A DNA stretch of 64,000 bases from Scylla paramamosain (taxonomy: Eukaryota > Arthropoda > Malacostraca > Decapoda > Portunidae). The notes beneath the pieces were generated by a model, which worked only from the letters and a program-made list of their open reading frames with translations, was not told the origin of the DNA and searched no databases. The translations under genes and the position numbers were made by a program. Positions 17,727 through 31,651 of the stretch are shown piece after piece. The stretch lies in the NCBI RefSeq assembly GCF_035594125.1, contig NC_087163.1:10989501-11053500 (forward strand). Reading direction: 5' to 3'. Position 1 is the first letter of the stretch. Each line of letters starts with the position of its first letter.

Positions 17727-18175
17727 CTTAAGCTAGATTCCTGGCGCCTAGGCGCGTTTGTTAGCTCGCAGCTGATTGGCTCCACCGTTCTATCGTTAGC
17801 GCTCACATCAAGCCACATTTTGCATGCTCGAGCGAGAAATATTTCTGTTTCATGCCATAACTCACTTCATATACGGGATAACCGGTTTTGATTGACACCA
17901 TCTGACTCAGCAGTGACTGTAGAATCAAGATGTATTGTAAAATTTTGACAAAACAAAGAAAATGGTATTACGACGAGTTGAACTGTGAAGATATTAAAAA
18001 ATGTTTATAACATGTTTTACTTACAGTCGCTTTTATCAACAGCTTTGTTCAGTCATTGAATGCTGAAATATAGTATTACATTACGTAGAAAAAAAACTCG
18101 TGAACACGATCGTGTGATCAGAATGCAGATAAAACTTCACATATTGAACACACAGAATCATTTGCCGCAACCATC
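17727..18175 (-). repeat. Dispersed repeat E, copy 2
   Basis: Reverse-oriented copy of repeat E. It shares with copy 3 an extra ~120-bp end (ttcacttaagct, tagctcgcagctgattggc, gcatgctcgagcgag) that copy 1 lacks. It directly adjoins the end of the (TAG)n array. Confidence 0.8.
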
Positions 18176-18256
18176 AATTGTTGGCGTGATGGTTGGTGGT
18201 AGGTGAGGGTCCAGGGGAAGGACAGGACAGCAACGACAAAGTGGGAACATTCCAGA

Positions 18257-20324
<2,068 letters not shown>

Positions 20325-20808
20325 GTCGCGCCGCCGCGATGGTTGCGGCGAGTGACATGTTGCTATAAATGACAGTTTTTCATATGTAGAGATTTATTTG
20401 CATTCTGATCTCGTGTTCACGAGAGTTTTTCCTATGTAATGTAATAATGTATTTCAGCATTCATTGATTAACTGTTGAGAAAAGCGAGTATAAATAGAAC
20501 ATGTTATAGACATTTTTATTTATTTTTTTACATTTTGACAGTTCAACTCGTCGTAATACCCTTTTTCTTTGTTTTGTCAAGTTTTTACAATAATACATCT
20601 TGTATCTACAGTCACTATTGAGTCTGATGGTGTCTAGCAAAACTGGCTATCCCGTACATGAAGTGAGTTATGACATATAATATAGAAACATTCTCACTCG
20701 AGCATGCAAATTGAGGCTTGACGTGTTTGCCAGCGAGAACGCTGCAGCCAATTAGCTGCGAGCTTAGAAACCCGCCTAGGTACCAGGAATCAAGCTTAAG
20801 TGAATGGA
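20325..20808 (+). repeat. Dispersed repeat E, copy 3
   Basis: Forward copy of repeat E with the extended end (tgcagccaattagctgcgag, ccaggaatcaagcttaag). It is followed within 10 bp by a TAG triplet run and then (TA)n. Copies 2 and 3 both end at a trinucleotide run, though on opposite strands relative to the element. Confidence 0.8.
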
Positions 20809-20846
20809 CTATAGTAGTAGTAGTAGTCGTAGTAGTAGTGTATATA

Positions 20847-20958
<112 letters not shown>

Positions 20959-21121
20959 CATAATATAAAAAATTAAGTTGCATGTACCTAACAGTATGTA
21001 GTACGTATAAACAAAAAGATATCAGTGAAACGAGCGAAAGAGCAGACAATGGGAAATATAAATGAAGCAAAAACATACATATACACACATAATGAGAAAT
21101 ATAAAACAGATGATAAAACAT

Positions 21122-21782
<661 letters not shown>

Positions 21783-21989
21783 ATGCTAGATTAGCTACCA
21801 CCAGTCATGGCTTCTGCCAAATACTTTTGACCTTGCTTTATATGGTAGTGTTTTAGCCGGAGGTCTATAAGGCACTGGGAAAACTCCAATGACAACCAAA
21901 ATGAGTTTTATCAAAGTTAGCCTCTAAATAATAAATAAGGTTTTCAAATTACTTTTCTCATTTGATTCACAATAATACCTATAGAAATT

Positions 21990-22287
21990 AGTTCTGTTGC
22001 ATTGGAGTCGTGGAACCTCCTATACCGGAGATTATGATAACTAATCAGTTCATAATAATAACAATTTAAAAATGTTATAACAAATAATCGGTACCTCATG
22101 GGGTTTATCTTATTTATTTTTTTTATTATTATTATTATTTATTTATTTTATTTTTTTAGGGAACATCCTCACTATATAGGTGTTATATTCAGTGGTGTGT
22201 GTGTCACTGGTGTTTGACTACTACATTATCATAGAATAATTTTTCTGATCTGTTTATATTCTAAATTTTATTTACTTCTCATTATTA

Positions 22288-22339
<52 letters not shown>

Positions 22340-23130
22340 TAATAGCTAACTAACTAACTGGCAAAGGGAATTTTACATTATTCTTCTCTCTGTGGACAAC
22401 GAGGTCAATTAGGCTCTGACAAATAATTAATATATAAAGATACAAAAATGGTTATTTTCATATGAACTACCTTGAAACAATCCTGACGAACGTAACAGTG
22501 AACAACGATGTCAGTTAGGCTCTGACGCCGAAAAGTCGCATACAGGCTTTTATAGGACGTGGTACACCCCCCAAAAAATAGTCCTCCGCCTATACTAAAA
22601 GACTTAATATTGCAATATCCTTAATAGTTTAGGCCCCTTCTACATTCACAAATTATTATTCTTGAACATTTTTGTTAATGGTCCCCACGTATTCCTGGGT
22701 CCTAACACTGTCTATTGATATATTTTGCATCTAAATATTAACAAAGAATTTATCTCAATATACATATTATCATTAGTTCTGGCATATTTTCTCTTACCCT
22801 ACAATGTTTTGTGATTGGGATATTACATGTGACTGGCCCAGGAGAACTCGGGAATAAGGTTATTTTCTAGTTGCTTTGTAAATTACACCAAGGGATATTA
22901 CTCCGCACCACATCCAAATAACAACTTGTTTAATGATTTGTAGCTTAATTTTCTTGTTCTAAGGTTTTGCTGATTTCAAAAGTATATACAAAATTTTGTT
23001 TACATAACCAAGAAGAAAATAAATTTGTATATTCTTGACCGTTCCTTTAGGCTATAAAATTTATACCATGGGATTATTATTATTTGGATGGTATAGTCTT
23101 TTTTTTCTAATTGCTCTTTTGTCCCATGAC
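21990..23130 (+). repeat. Dispersed repeat F, copy A
   Basis: Non-coding repeat of about 1.1 kb, shared with 32851-34005 (reverse) and 34560-35900 (forward). Common blocks include ggcaaagggaattttacat, gttaggctctgaca, tataggacgtggtac, tgtgactggcccaggagaa and ttgtttacataaccaagaag, and all end at ttttgtcc(c/t)atg. An (AAT)n run lies at 22289-22339. Copy B interrupts a coding frame, which indicates that the family is mobile. No transposase or terminal repeat was recognised. Confidence 0.82.
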
Positions 23131-23439
23131 ACGGCTGTACCCTTAAGATTTTGAAAAATCACAATCACAAAATATATCCTAATCTAAACATATCACATGA
23201 CATACATATCAAAAATACAAATCTTGCAGAACAAATATAAACTATATAAAAATAGCACCCATATCAGTTATCACACGTAAAAAAAAAAATAGATAAATAA
23301 ATAAATAATAATAATAATAATAATAATAATGATAATAATAATTAATAATAATAATAATGATAATTCAGAGTGGAGTTTTGTGTTTGGTGATTCAGTCTAC
23401 TCTCATCCTTTTCACTCTCAATTTTTTTTTTTTTTTCTC
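23131..23439. other. AT-rich intergenic
   Basis: A-rich sequence with ATAA/AAT simple repeats at 23285-23360. No gene is recognised. Confidence 0.5.
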
Positions 23440-23735
23440 TCTTTTTAATATTCTTGATTTTTATGCCTCAACTGAGGTTCTTGTGTTCGGCTGGAACACG
23501 TCCCCTGAGATCCAGTGACCTGTCTCTCATCATCCCTCTTTTTATATTAAGTGCAGGCAGTGTGGAACTCTCAATCGAGAGTACCGGCTCTCTCGGAGTG
23601 AACATATGGCTCTGTGAGATCCCTAACCTAACATCCCAAAAATACAATGATGAATAAATCTAGCCATACTTATACACACACACAAAAAAAAAAAATACAA
23701 TTCAATCATCCAAAAACAAGAGAAATACAGTTAAC
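23440..23735 (-). repeat. Candidate 3' LTR of Gypsy-B
   Basis: It lies immediately downstream of the Gypsy-B integrase end, where a 3' LTR is expected. The reverse strand contains tataaaaagaggga, a plausible TATA box. The partner 5' LTR is absent because Gypsy-B is 5'-truncated, so boundaries cannot be verified. Confidence 0.3.
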
Positions 23736-23736
23736 C

Positions 23737-23943
23737 AATCATTCTTCTTCCACTCGACTATCAGTCCCAACAGGCAATCTCTCAGAATTTTGGCCTAGTC
23801 CTGAAGACGCACTCATCCTTGCAGCTTCGGGGAGATGTATGGATTGGGGTTTAAGCCCTAGCCAGGACCAGGCCTCTGAACTTTTCTCCATCGGAGGGCC
23901 CTTTTGTTTTGTAATCGTAGTATGATTTTGTTTTTCCTTCTTT

Positions 23944-24036
<93 letters not shown>

Positions 24037-24952
24037 CTCATTCTAGCAGGGACTTCCTCCTGCTGAGTCTCTGGCATTCTAATTTCCTGAGGTTCCATCA
24101 CCCACTCATCCCTCCCCCAACACGGTTTCACTGTTTCTGCGGGGCACTGAAGAGTCTGCCCATTAAACAAGTTTATAAGGACATAAGCGCCACCGTCCCT
24201 CAACACTTCCACCACACGGTAGGGGCTGACCCACTTCGCATTGAGTTTTTTACATATACCTGACAAGGAAGTCTCATTTCTTACCCACACTAGGGAGTCC
24301 ACTTCTATATTTTCACTCCTTCGCCCTCAGTTTGCAATCTGTCTATATCGGCTATCTGTCTCTATTTTCTCCTGTGTTACACAGGACTCTCCTAATCGCA
24401 CACTCATAATCAGTTTGTGAGCTTCTGCCACTCCTTCATCTTCCTCTATGCCAGGCAAGCATCCATCGGCTAACCTAGGGGATATCTGGAGAAGAAGGCG
24501 AAGTACAGTTGTTGGGTTGTGGTAGTGTGGACGGCTGTATTGAGTATTGTTTGGCACTGGTCCAGCACCTTGTGCCAGCGGAGAGGGTACCTCTGGAAGA
24601 GGGTGGTCACCATCGTCTTCAGGGTTTAGTGCTGGCGCTCAACAATGGCGTTGCTTGTGGGGTGATATGGGGTGGTGTAGTGGATCTCCATCTGGTGCCT
24701 TCTGTAGAATTCCTTGAAGTCCCGGGATGTAAATTCCCCACCATTATATAAGACCCTAAGGCTACCAAAATCAACTACATGTTTCTGATTACCTCCTCAG
24801 TATTCTTACTTTTGAGGGGGTAAAACTTAATGATCCACTACTGTGAGTACATACCTAAAGTTATTGATGCGTGCAGTCATGTCAGTTATATCAATTCCTA
24901 TCCTATCTAAAGGTCTATGTACAGCAGGCAGTTCCTTCCATTGTTGTTGAAG
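23737..24952 (-). pseudogene. Gypsy-B integrase catalytic core and C-terminus
   Basis: Reverse-strand translation gives a core with the DDE-type pattern across frame breaks: GIDITDMTA (first Asp), YNGGEFTSRDFKEFYRR (position of the second Asp) and HPTSNAIVERQH (Glu). The C-terminal GPY-type region is open at 24302-24040: KLNAKWVSPYRVVEVLRDGG then LINLFNGQTLQCPAETVKP. The tail then runs into (TC)n, which reads as an Arg-Glu repeat. Stops occur at several sites upstream. The matching upstream part of integrase resumes beyond the LINE at 26353. Confidence 0.82.
23949..24033. repeat. (TC)n microsatellite
   Basis: About 85 bp of TC within the 3' coding end of Gypsy-B. Confidence 0.97.
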
Positions 24953-24958
24953 TCCTTT
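24953..24958. repeat. Target-site duplication of LINE-alpha copy 5 (left)
   Basis: TCCTTT here and at 26347-26352 flank LINE-alpha copy 5. Removing the LINE and one copy restores a continuous integrase zinc-finger/linker frame (QQTKGLQQQWKELP on the reverse strand). Confidence 0.8.
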
Positions 24959-25008
24959 TTTTTTTTTTTTTTATGTAGGAGAAACACCGGCCAAGGGCAA
25001 CAAAAAAA

Positions 25009-25039
<31 letters not shown>

Positions 25040-26346
25040 ATCCCACTTAGATGCCGGTCCCGAATAGGGTCCGAAGTGGTGGTAAAAAATTAAAGGATAA
25101 GTTTCTTGAAACCTCCCTCTTGAAGGAGTTCAAGTCATAGGAAGGTGGGAATAGAGAAGCAGGAAGAAAATTTCAGAGTTTACCAGAGAAGGGGATGAAT
25201 AATTGGGAATACTGGTTAACTCTTCCATTAGAGAGGTGGACAGAATAGAGGTGAGAGAAATACTAAGTTTGCTCTGCCCCAATCAGAAATTTTACAGAGA
25301 TCAGAAGTCAGGCGTCCTGTGGCTTCCCTGTGTGAACTGTTTACTTCCTGAAGGGTTGGCTGTCCGTGAAAAGACTTCGAAAAGTGCATGGTGGTATCAT
25401 CAGCGTAGAAGTGGATAGAGCAAGAAGTTTGGTTTAAAAGATCATTGATGAATAACAGGAAGAGAGTGGGTGACAGGATAGAACCCTTAGGAACACCACT
25501 GTTAATAGATTTAGGAGAACAGTGACCGTCTACCACAACAGCAATAGAACGGTCAGAAAGAAAACTCGAAATGAAGTTACAGAGAGAAGGATAGAAGCCA
25601 TAGGAGGGTAGTTTGGAAATCAGAGCTTTGTGCCAGACTATCAAAACCTTTTGATATGTTTAAGGCAATAGCAAAAGTTTCACCAAAATCTCTAAAAGAG
25701 GATAACCAAGATTCAGTAAGGAAAGCCAGAAGAACCCATACTGGCGATTAGATAGAAGATTGTGAAGTGATAAATGTTGAAGAATCTTCCTGTTGAGGAT
25801 AGATTCAAAAACTTTAGATAGTTAGGAAATTAAAGCAATAGGACGGTAGTTTGAGGGATTAGGACGGTCATACTTTTTAGGAACAGGCTGAATGTAGGCA
25901 AACTTCCAGCAAGAAGGAAAGGTAGATGTTGACAGAAAAAGTTGAGTTTGACTAGGCAAGATGCAAGCACAGAGGCGCAGTCTCGGAGGGATCCCATCAT
26001 GTCCATAAGTCTTCCGAGGGTTTAGGCCAGCGAGGGCATGGAAAACATCATTGCGAAGAATTGAAGCATGAAGTAGTCAGAGGATGGAGGAGAGAGAGAG
26101 GATCAAGCCTTGAATCGTCCAAGGTAGAGTTTTTAGCAAAGGTCTGAGCGAATAGTTCAGCTTTAGAGATAGATGTGATAGCAGTGGTGCCATCTGGTTG
26201 AAATAAAAGAGGGAAAGAAGCAAAGTTATTGGTTATGTTTTTGGCTAGGTGCCAGAACTCACGAAGGGAGTTAGATCTTGAAAGATTTTGACACTTTCTA
26301 TTAATGAAAGAGTATTTCGCTAGTTGGAGAACAGACTTGGTATGGT
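24959..26346 (-). mobile_element. LINE-alpha copy 5, nested in Gypsy-B integrase, internally deleted
   Basis: A reverse-strand LINE-alpha with poly-A (T-run at 24957-24974) and 3' UTR with an (ATTT)n insert. The 5' end is truncated near the region encoding [14 protein letters not shown] motif B (SGVPKGSILSP) and motif C (HFYADDTTMHF) are readable at 25228-25644. At about 25260 the sequence jumps from the C-terminal YSVHL region straight to the block after GRANL, so roughly 0.5 kb of C-terminal coding is missing. Other frameshifts and a stop in motif A (tca aaa cct) confirm that it is dead. Confidence 0.9.
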
Positions 26347-26352
26347 TCCTTT
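26347..26352. repeat. Target-site duplication of LINE-alpha copy 5 (right)
   Basis: TCCTTT matches 24953-24958. Confidence 0.8.
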
Positions 26353-28300
26353 AGTTTGCTGGCATAGAGAGCACCTTTTGACATTTTTTTTTTTTTTACA
26401 TTTCCTACCATATCGCACCAGTAAAACAGATTCTCAGCCCTGGTTAATATTTTCTTTAGGCCTAAATGGCCTGACTTTACATGTGCAAATTTAAGGGCTT
26501 CCTCCTTAAGGCATCTAACAAGGCTGAAATTTACACTGCCATCATTTTGTTTTGTCACATAATACAGTAAATCTTCATACATTGTTGATTGAGAGAGGGG
26601 TGTCCGGGGGTAGCATTTATTTGGAATCTGACCTCTCTCCAAGTACTCAAGTGGCTCTTCACCTGTCCTCCCCCCCTTTTGTAATTCTATAAGTTCTGCT
26701 TTGGTTTTCCCCCAGGTAGGCTAATTCATTAATCAGCCACAGACCTTGAAAGTTGGTCAGCCACATCATTGTATTTTCCCTTTACATAGACAATTTCAAA
26801 ATGATATTATTTTATCTCTATTATCCACCGGTTCATTCTTGGGGACTTAGTTTTCTTTTTGAATATGCTGACTAAAGGTTGATGATCTGTGAGTATTTTA
26901 TTCCAGAGATAATATTTGTAGTGCTTACATGACAGTACAACAGCAAGGGCTTCTTTGTCAGTGGCCGAGTATCTATTTTCTGTAGATTTAACTTTTCTAG
27001 AAAATACCCTATGGCTGAGGTAGTGACATCATCTTTAATTTGGCAAAATACTCTCCTCACATGAGTACTGCTTGCATCAGTGGGGACAATAAACTTTTTG
27101 GAGAAATCTGCTCTCACCACTATTGGGGCCTCTATTAATTTTATCTTAAGGGTTTCAAAAAACTGTGGGCCTTCTTGGGTCCACTTAAACTCCAAATTTG
27201 ATCTGGTCAAGTTAGTGAGTGAGACAGCAACCTTAATGAAATTTTGAATATGTTTCCTATAAAAGCTACACATGCCAACAAAGCGTCGTACTTCCTTTAC
27301 TTTAGTGGAAGGTTTCATATTCACTATTGCTTCTACATTTGCAGGGTCTGGACGACAGCGTTTTCTGAAACAATGTGACCTAAGAATTTTACCTCAGCTT
27401 GTTCAAATGTAGACTTAGAAAGGTTTAGTTTTGTTCCACACAGTTTTTTTTTTTTTTAATAGTTTATCTAATTTGGTGGTTGATATTAAAATCATGGGCC
27501 CACACAATGATGTCATCAAGGTAATTTCTGACACAGCCTCTTCTTACTAGTGGGGCTAAGATTTAAGGTATTTGCCTGAAAAAAAAAATAAATAAAAATA
27601 AAATAAATAAAATAAATAAATAATAGCTGGGGAATAAGAAAGTCCCAAAGGGAGTCTCCTAAATCTATACAATGAGACGCCATCACTGAAGGTGGTGACG
27701 TCACAACTGGCTTCATGTAAAGTTACCTGGAAATAGGCTTTTTTTTTTTTTTTCTTCTTTTCAAATCTAGAGGGTGTGTAATATTTATGACCTGCTGCTG
27801 TTTCCACTAATTCTTCCATCCGTGGTGAGGAGTAAATGTCAGCTGCTACATGCTCCTTTACTGCCCTATAATCTCGGCACATCCTTTTGGTTACATCGGG
27901 TTTATTGACAAAAACTATGGGATTAAGCCATGCTATTGTTGATGGTTCTATTATCTATTTCTCTTCCATTTCTCGCAGCATCTCTGCTATGATCTCTTTC
28001 GTAGCTGCCGGGAATCTATACCTGGGTGCTCTTACTGGTGTTTGGTTGAAAATATTAACTTTTGCTGGTGGTCGGATAAAAGTTCCAATTTCATTTGAGT
28101 CAAGAATGAATAATTTATTATACTTCAGAACAACTGAACTGAGATTATCCCTTTTGGTTTGGTTAGGTGTTTCCATTCAAGGGCTGTTAGCAACTGCCTT
28201 AGTCTTTCCTCTCTACTGCCCTCAGCTTCGGTTTGGTCCATGTATGGTATTAAGTCGTTTTGTATGGGATTAGTTGAAAATACTTTTGCCTCATCGACCA
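26353..28300 (-). pseudogene. Gypsy-B RT, RNase H and integrase zinc-finger region
   Basis: In reverse-strand order: RT blocks MCRDYRAVKEHVAADIYSS, AYFQVTLHEASCDVTTFS, SLYRFRRLPLGLSYSPAI and catalytic NYLDDIIVWAHDF (about 27490-27535); then VRRFVGMCSFYRKHIQNF and FVPTDASS-like RNase H sequence (IVPTDASSTHVRRVF), with DHQPLVS-like and NDVADQLSR-like blocks; then the integrase HHCC region (AHVKSGHLGLKKILTRAENL, FYWCDM). A- and T-runs split the frame at about 26385, 27450, 27580 and 27745. The LINE-alpha insertion lies at the end of the zinc-finger region. Confidence 0.85.
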
Positions 28301-28468
28301 CTCCTACTTCATAAGACCCTAAATAAATTCCTGGAAAAATTTTGATATGGGCCTTACGTGGATATTCACTGGGGAAGTATATTTGTTGTTGCTCATTTAC
28401 TGTGGTACAAAATGGAAATGGAGCACAGTAGTAGTTCCAGGATTTTCCTTAACATGTATTGGAATTAA

Positions 28469-29035
28469 TTATGCTTGGTAAGGGGGCAAATTAAGTTTTT
28501 CTTGATTCACCTCTCTTTGACTCTTGTTTACTGCATACATGTCTGAATGTGATTTTACCAAAAGGAACTGTTTCTCATGTTCAACTTTATCTATAAATTT
28601 AGTAAGAGGGCAGCTCTCTTCTAAAAAGGCCTCCAGTTTCTCTCGGGTATCGGGCGGCAATCCATGGCAAAGCTTTCTTTTTATTGTTTGGTCTCTATTG
28701 GGAAATTTTTCTTTAGGGAAATTAGTTTCTATTACTGCATATTGACATCTAAATTTGTGATTAAAAGAGTAAGGGGTACTTTGCCAGCTCTTCCAGTTGC
28801 TGCCATGCCTTGTCAAAATTCTTCTCAGTGGTTAATTAATTTTGAAGAAAAGTTTTCAGGGAATCCCAAGTTTGACACAAATTTTTCTGTTGTTGATTTT
28901 GCACTAATAAGGCAATTTGAGGGTTCAATCTACCCTTGGCAATTTGCACTCTAGCTTCATCATCTGAAGAAACCTGTTCTACTATGTCCAAGAACATATG
29001 TAGTTTTCCTTCTGCTTCCATACCCTCTAAATCAT
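28469..29035 (-). pseudogene. Gypsy-B gag remnant
   Basis: Two open pieces (29021-28836 and about 28816-28469) read MEAEGKLHMFLDIVEQVSSD and FPKEKFPNRDQTIKRKLCHG, then LPPDTREKLEAFLEES. They precede RT in element order and have the helical, charged character of gypsy gag. The assignment rests on position more than on a clear motif. No zinc knuckle is seen. Confidence 0.5.
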
Positions 29036-30560
29036 ATAAGGACAGTTCTAGAGAGCTTTTTGGAATAAAATCCTAGAGGCGTAGGCGTGTCATCTATAAT
29101 CTGGTATAGAGCTGCGCCAACTGCGAAGCTCGAGCTGTCAGTCACAAGCTGGTAATCAGTTGCCTTCTGAGAGGGATAGGCGAGGGTAGGACAAGTGACT
29201 AGGACTTGCTTCAAATTATTGAAGGAGTCCCTTGCAACATCTGTCCATGAGAGAGATTTAGAAGATGGATTATGCTGTAAGAGTTCTGTCAATGAATAAG
29301 CAACATCGGCAAAATTAGGGATCATTGGTCTAAAGAAATTTAGCATCCCCATAAAACGGCGCAATGCAGTTGAAGTTTGAGGTAAAGGAAACTCTGAAAT
29401 TGCAGTGACGCGGTTTTGAGGTGGTCTAATTCCATGAGCACTGACCTCATAGCCAAGGAAGGTGAGCGAGGACTTGAAAAATTCAAATTTATCTATAGAT
29501 AGTCTTAAGTTGTGTTTTGCTAAAGTAGAAAGAATAGTCTTAACATCAGCAATGTGTTCAAGAGTTGTACTAGCTACTAAGATGTCATCCAAGTAGGTGA
29601 AAGTGTTCTTAACATTAACCAATATGGTGTCAATGAAGCGCTGAAAAGTGGAACCTGCGTTTTTTAGACCAAAGGGCATATACAAAAATTCAAACAGACC
29701 AAACGGTGTGCATACTGCAGTCTTAGGTACATCATCTTTGGCCACGGGGATCTGTAAGTATGCACGCTGTAAATCGATCTTTGAAAATATGGTCTTACCC
29801 TTAAGTGACATGGTGAGACAGTGCAAATGTGGTAAGGGATATTTATCATTCACAGTTACGTTATTGAGTCCGCGATAGTCACCACAAGGTCTCCAAGCAC
29901 TGGGCTCCTTCTTAGGCACGAGGTGCAGAGGAGACGCCCAAGGAGCGTTAGAGCGCCGAATGATTCCGGCATTAAACAAAAACTGAAATTCATCTTTAGC
30001 CGCTTTGAGCTTCTCACCTGTCAAAGGTCTTGCTTTGAAATGTATAGGAGGTGAGTCACCTATATCAATACGATGGTGTATAGTTTCCACAGGAGGTGTA
30101 GTAGCTGACAACTGCAAAGGTGAAGTGAGAACCGGAAACTGAGAAAGGAGTTCAACAGCTTTTGAGTCTACCCCATTATAATTAACCAAATATGGAGAAA
30201 TAGGAGAATAAGAAACTTCAAGAGGAATCTTAAAGCATTGGGTAGAGGAGTCTATTAGCGACTGGTTTTTACAGTCTACCATTAGTGAGTTAGCTGCAAG
30301 AAAATCGGTTCCCAAAATTGGATGTATAACGTCAGCAATGACGAAAGACCAAGGGAAAGAACGCCTAATACATCGTATCCCAAGATCTACATCGACTTCA
30401 CCATAACAACGTATGGGTTTATCTGAAGCATTAGTAAGAGTAACAGCAGTTGGCCTGAGGAATGGAGTAAGTTCTGATTCATTAGGAAGCAGCGAAAGTG
30501 ATGAACCAGTATCTATCAAAAATTGGTAATTCTTGCAACCGATTGTGGCACTTACTCTAA
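29036..30560 (-). pseudogene. Gypsy-A pol: protease, RT, partial RNase H (open frame)
   Basis: A long open frame with aspartic protease active site LIDTGSSLSLLPNESE and HPILGTDFLAAN. RT blocks follow: GIIRRSNAPWASPLHLVPKK, WRPCGDYRGLNNVTVNDKYP, FSKIDLQRAYLQIPV (first catalytic Asp), TAVCTPFGLFEFLYMPFGLK and FTYLDDILVAS (YLDD). RNase H begins with DYQLVTDSSSFAVGAALYQ and is cut after LGFYSKKLS. No stop interrupts these domains, so this is a relatively young copy that lost its 3' half. It overlaps the end of gag in another frame, as expected for translation by frameshift; the exact start is not defined (an in-frame TTG lies at 30519). Confidence 0.9.
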
Positions 30561-31480
30561 GTGGCAGTCCGACGGTCGCAACTGATATTTCTACGGACTG
30601 CCCTACTAGTTTCCCGCCTGGTGGAATACGCGAGCGGGGGAAGAAGAACGAGAATTAGGGCGAGAATCTGGCAAAATATTAGAAGCTGTAGAAGTATACA
30701 CCATCGTTTGCATGATTTTGCCCTGTTACCATAATACAGATGGTACCTGCACACCTGAGGACGCTGACCTTCATGAAAGGCGCGCACTCCAATGGGAACA
30801 CAAGTTCTAGAAAATACATTATCCTGACAAACTGAAGTGAAATTTGGGCCTCTATTACCATTATCTCTGTTCCGGCTCGCAGGCCTGGACCCTTGTTCAC
30901 CTTCCACCATGGAAACATTAGCGTTGTTGTTTCCACTCGCATTACTTGAACCATAGGCCAATAATGTCTCAGCTACACGAGCCAGTTCCTCTAGTGTAGA
31001 GCTCTTCTCATATGTCACTAGGAGAGGTCTGATGCTACTAGGTAATGCTTTCAAAAATTTTAACTTTATAAAGGAATCATCCACCCCTAGTTGAGCATCT
31101 ATTTTACGCAACTCTCTCAAATACGTGGAAGGTCTGTCACACATTATATTATTTTGATTAACAAGAGAGTCAAAAAGTTCAGGTTTTGACCTGGTGAAAA
31201 GAGATATCAAAGATTGCTTTAATTTACCATAGTCTGAAGAATTGATGACTTCATCACTCGATTGATTACTCTAAGTGGCAAATTTGATAATATATAGTGA
31301 AATTTAGTACTTGAAACAGTGATCTTGGCAAGAACAAACTGTGATTCAATTATTGTAAACCAGCGTGTTACTGAAGTCTCATCAAAGGGTGGTGGTTTGG
31401 CGGCAACACCTGCGGTCACGGAAGAAACACTATCCTGCGACGCACTAGATGTAAGTAGCGAACCCTCGTCCTGGTTCGGC
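30557..31480 (-). pseudogene. Gypsy-A gag with CHCC finger, one frameshift
   Basis: It probably starts at MPNQDEGSLLTSS (about 31482). Capsid-like sequence follows: PPFDETSVTRWFTIIESQF, and after a frameshift near 31255, LISLFTRSKPELFDSLVNQ, then DRPSTYLRELRKIDAQLG. It ends with the nucleic-acid-binding finger CRYHLYYGNRAKSCKRWC, the C-x2-H-x9-C-x3-C pattern typical of CsRn1-type gag. The single shift is the only clear lesion. Confidence 0.82.
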
Positions 31481-31632
31481 ATAGTTCCAAGGGCATAGAT
31501 TCCAAACAGGACAAAAGTAAAATAATGAAGTACCTGGACGACCAGCATATAGTCACTGTGTAGTTATAGTCTGCCACCAATCACCACAGTCCGTAGGCCG
31601 TCCCTGCTCCACGATGATCACGTTACGTCTGG

Positions 31633-31649
31633 TCACTCCGGGGTCACCA
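31633..31649 (-). promoter_or_regulatory. Primer-binding site, tRNA-Trp type (Gypsy-A)
   Basis: The reverse strand reads TGGTGACCCCGGAGTGA. It begins TGGTGACCCCG, complementary to the 3' end of eukaryotic tRNA-Trp, two bases after the LTR end (ctctACA). It would prime minus-strand DNA synthesis. Confidence 0.72.
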
Positions 31650-31651
31650 CT

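Larger units (their letters stand above)
23737..29035 (-). mobile_element. Gypsy-B: decayed Ty3/gypsy retrotransposon, 5'-truncated
   Basis: On the reverse strand: gag remnant (29035-28469), RT, RNase H, then integrase, ending near 23737. This is the standard Ty3/gypsy order. It is interrupted by LINE-alpha copy 5 (24959-26346), a (TC)n tract (23949-24033) and several A/T runs that break frames. Its 5' end joins the truncated RNase H of Gypsy-A at about 29035 without an LTR between. Confidence 0.88.
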
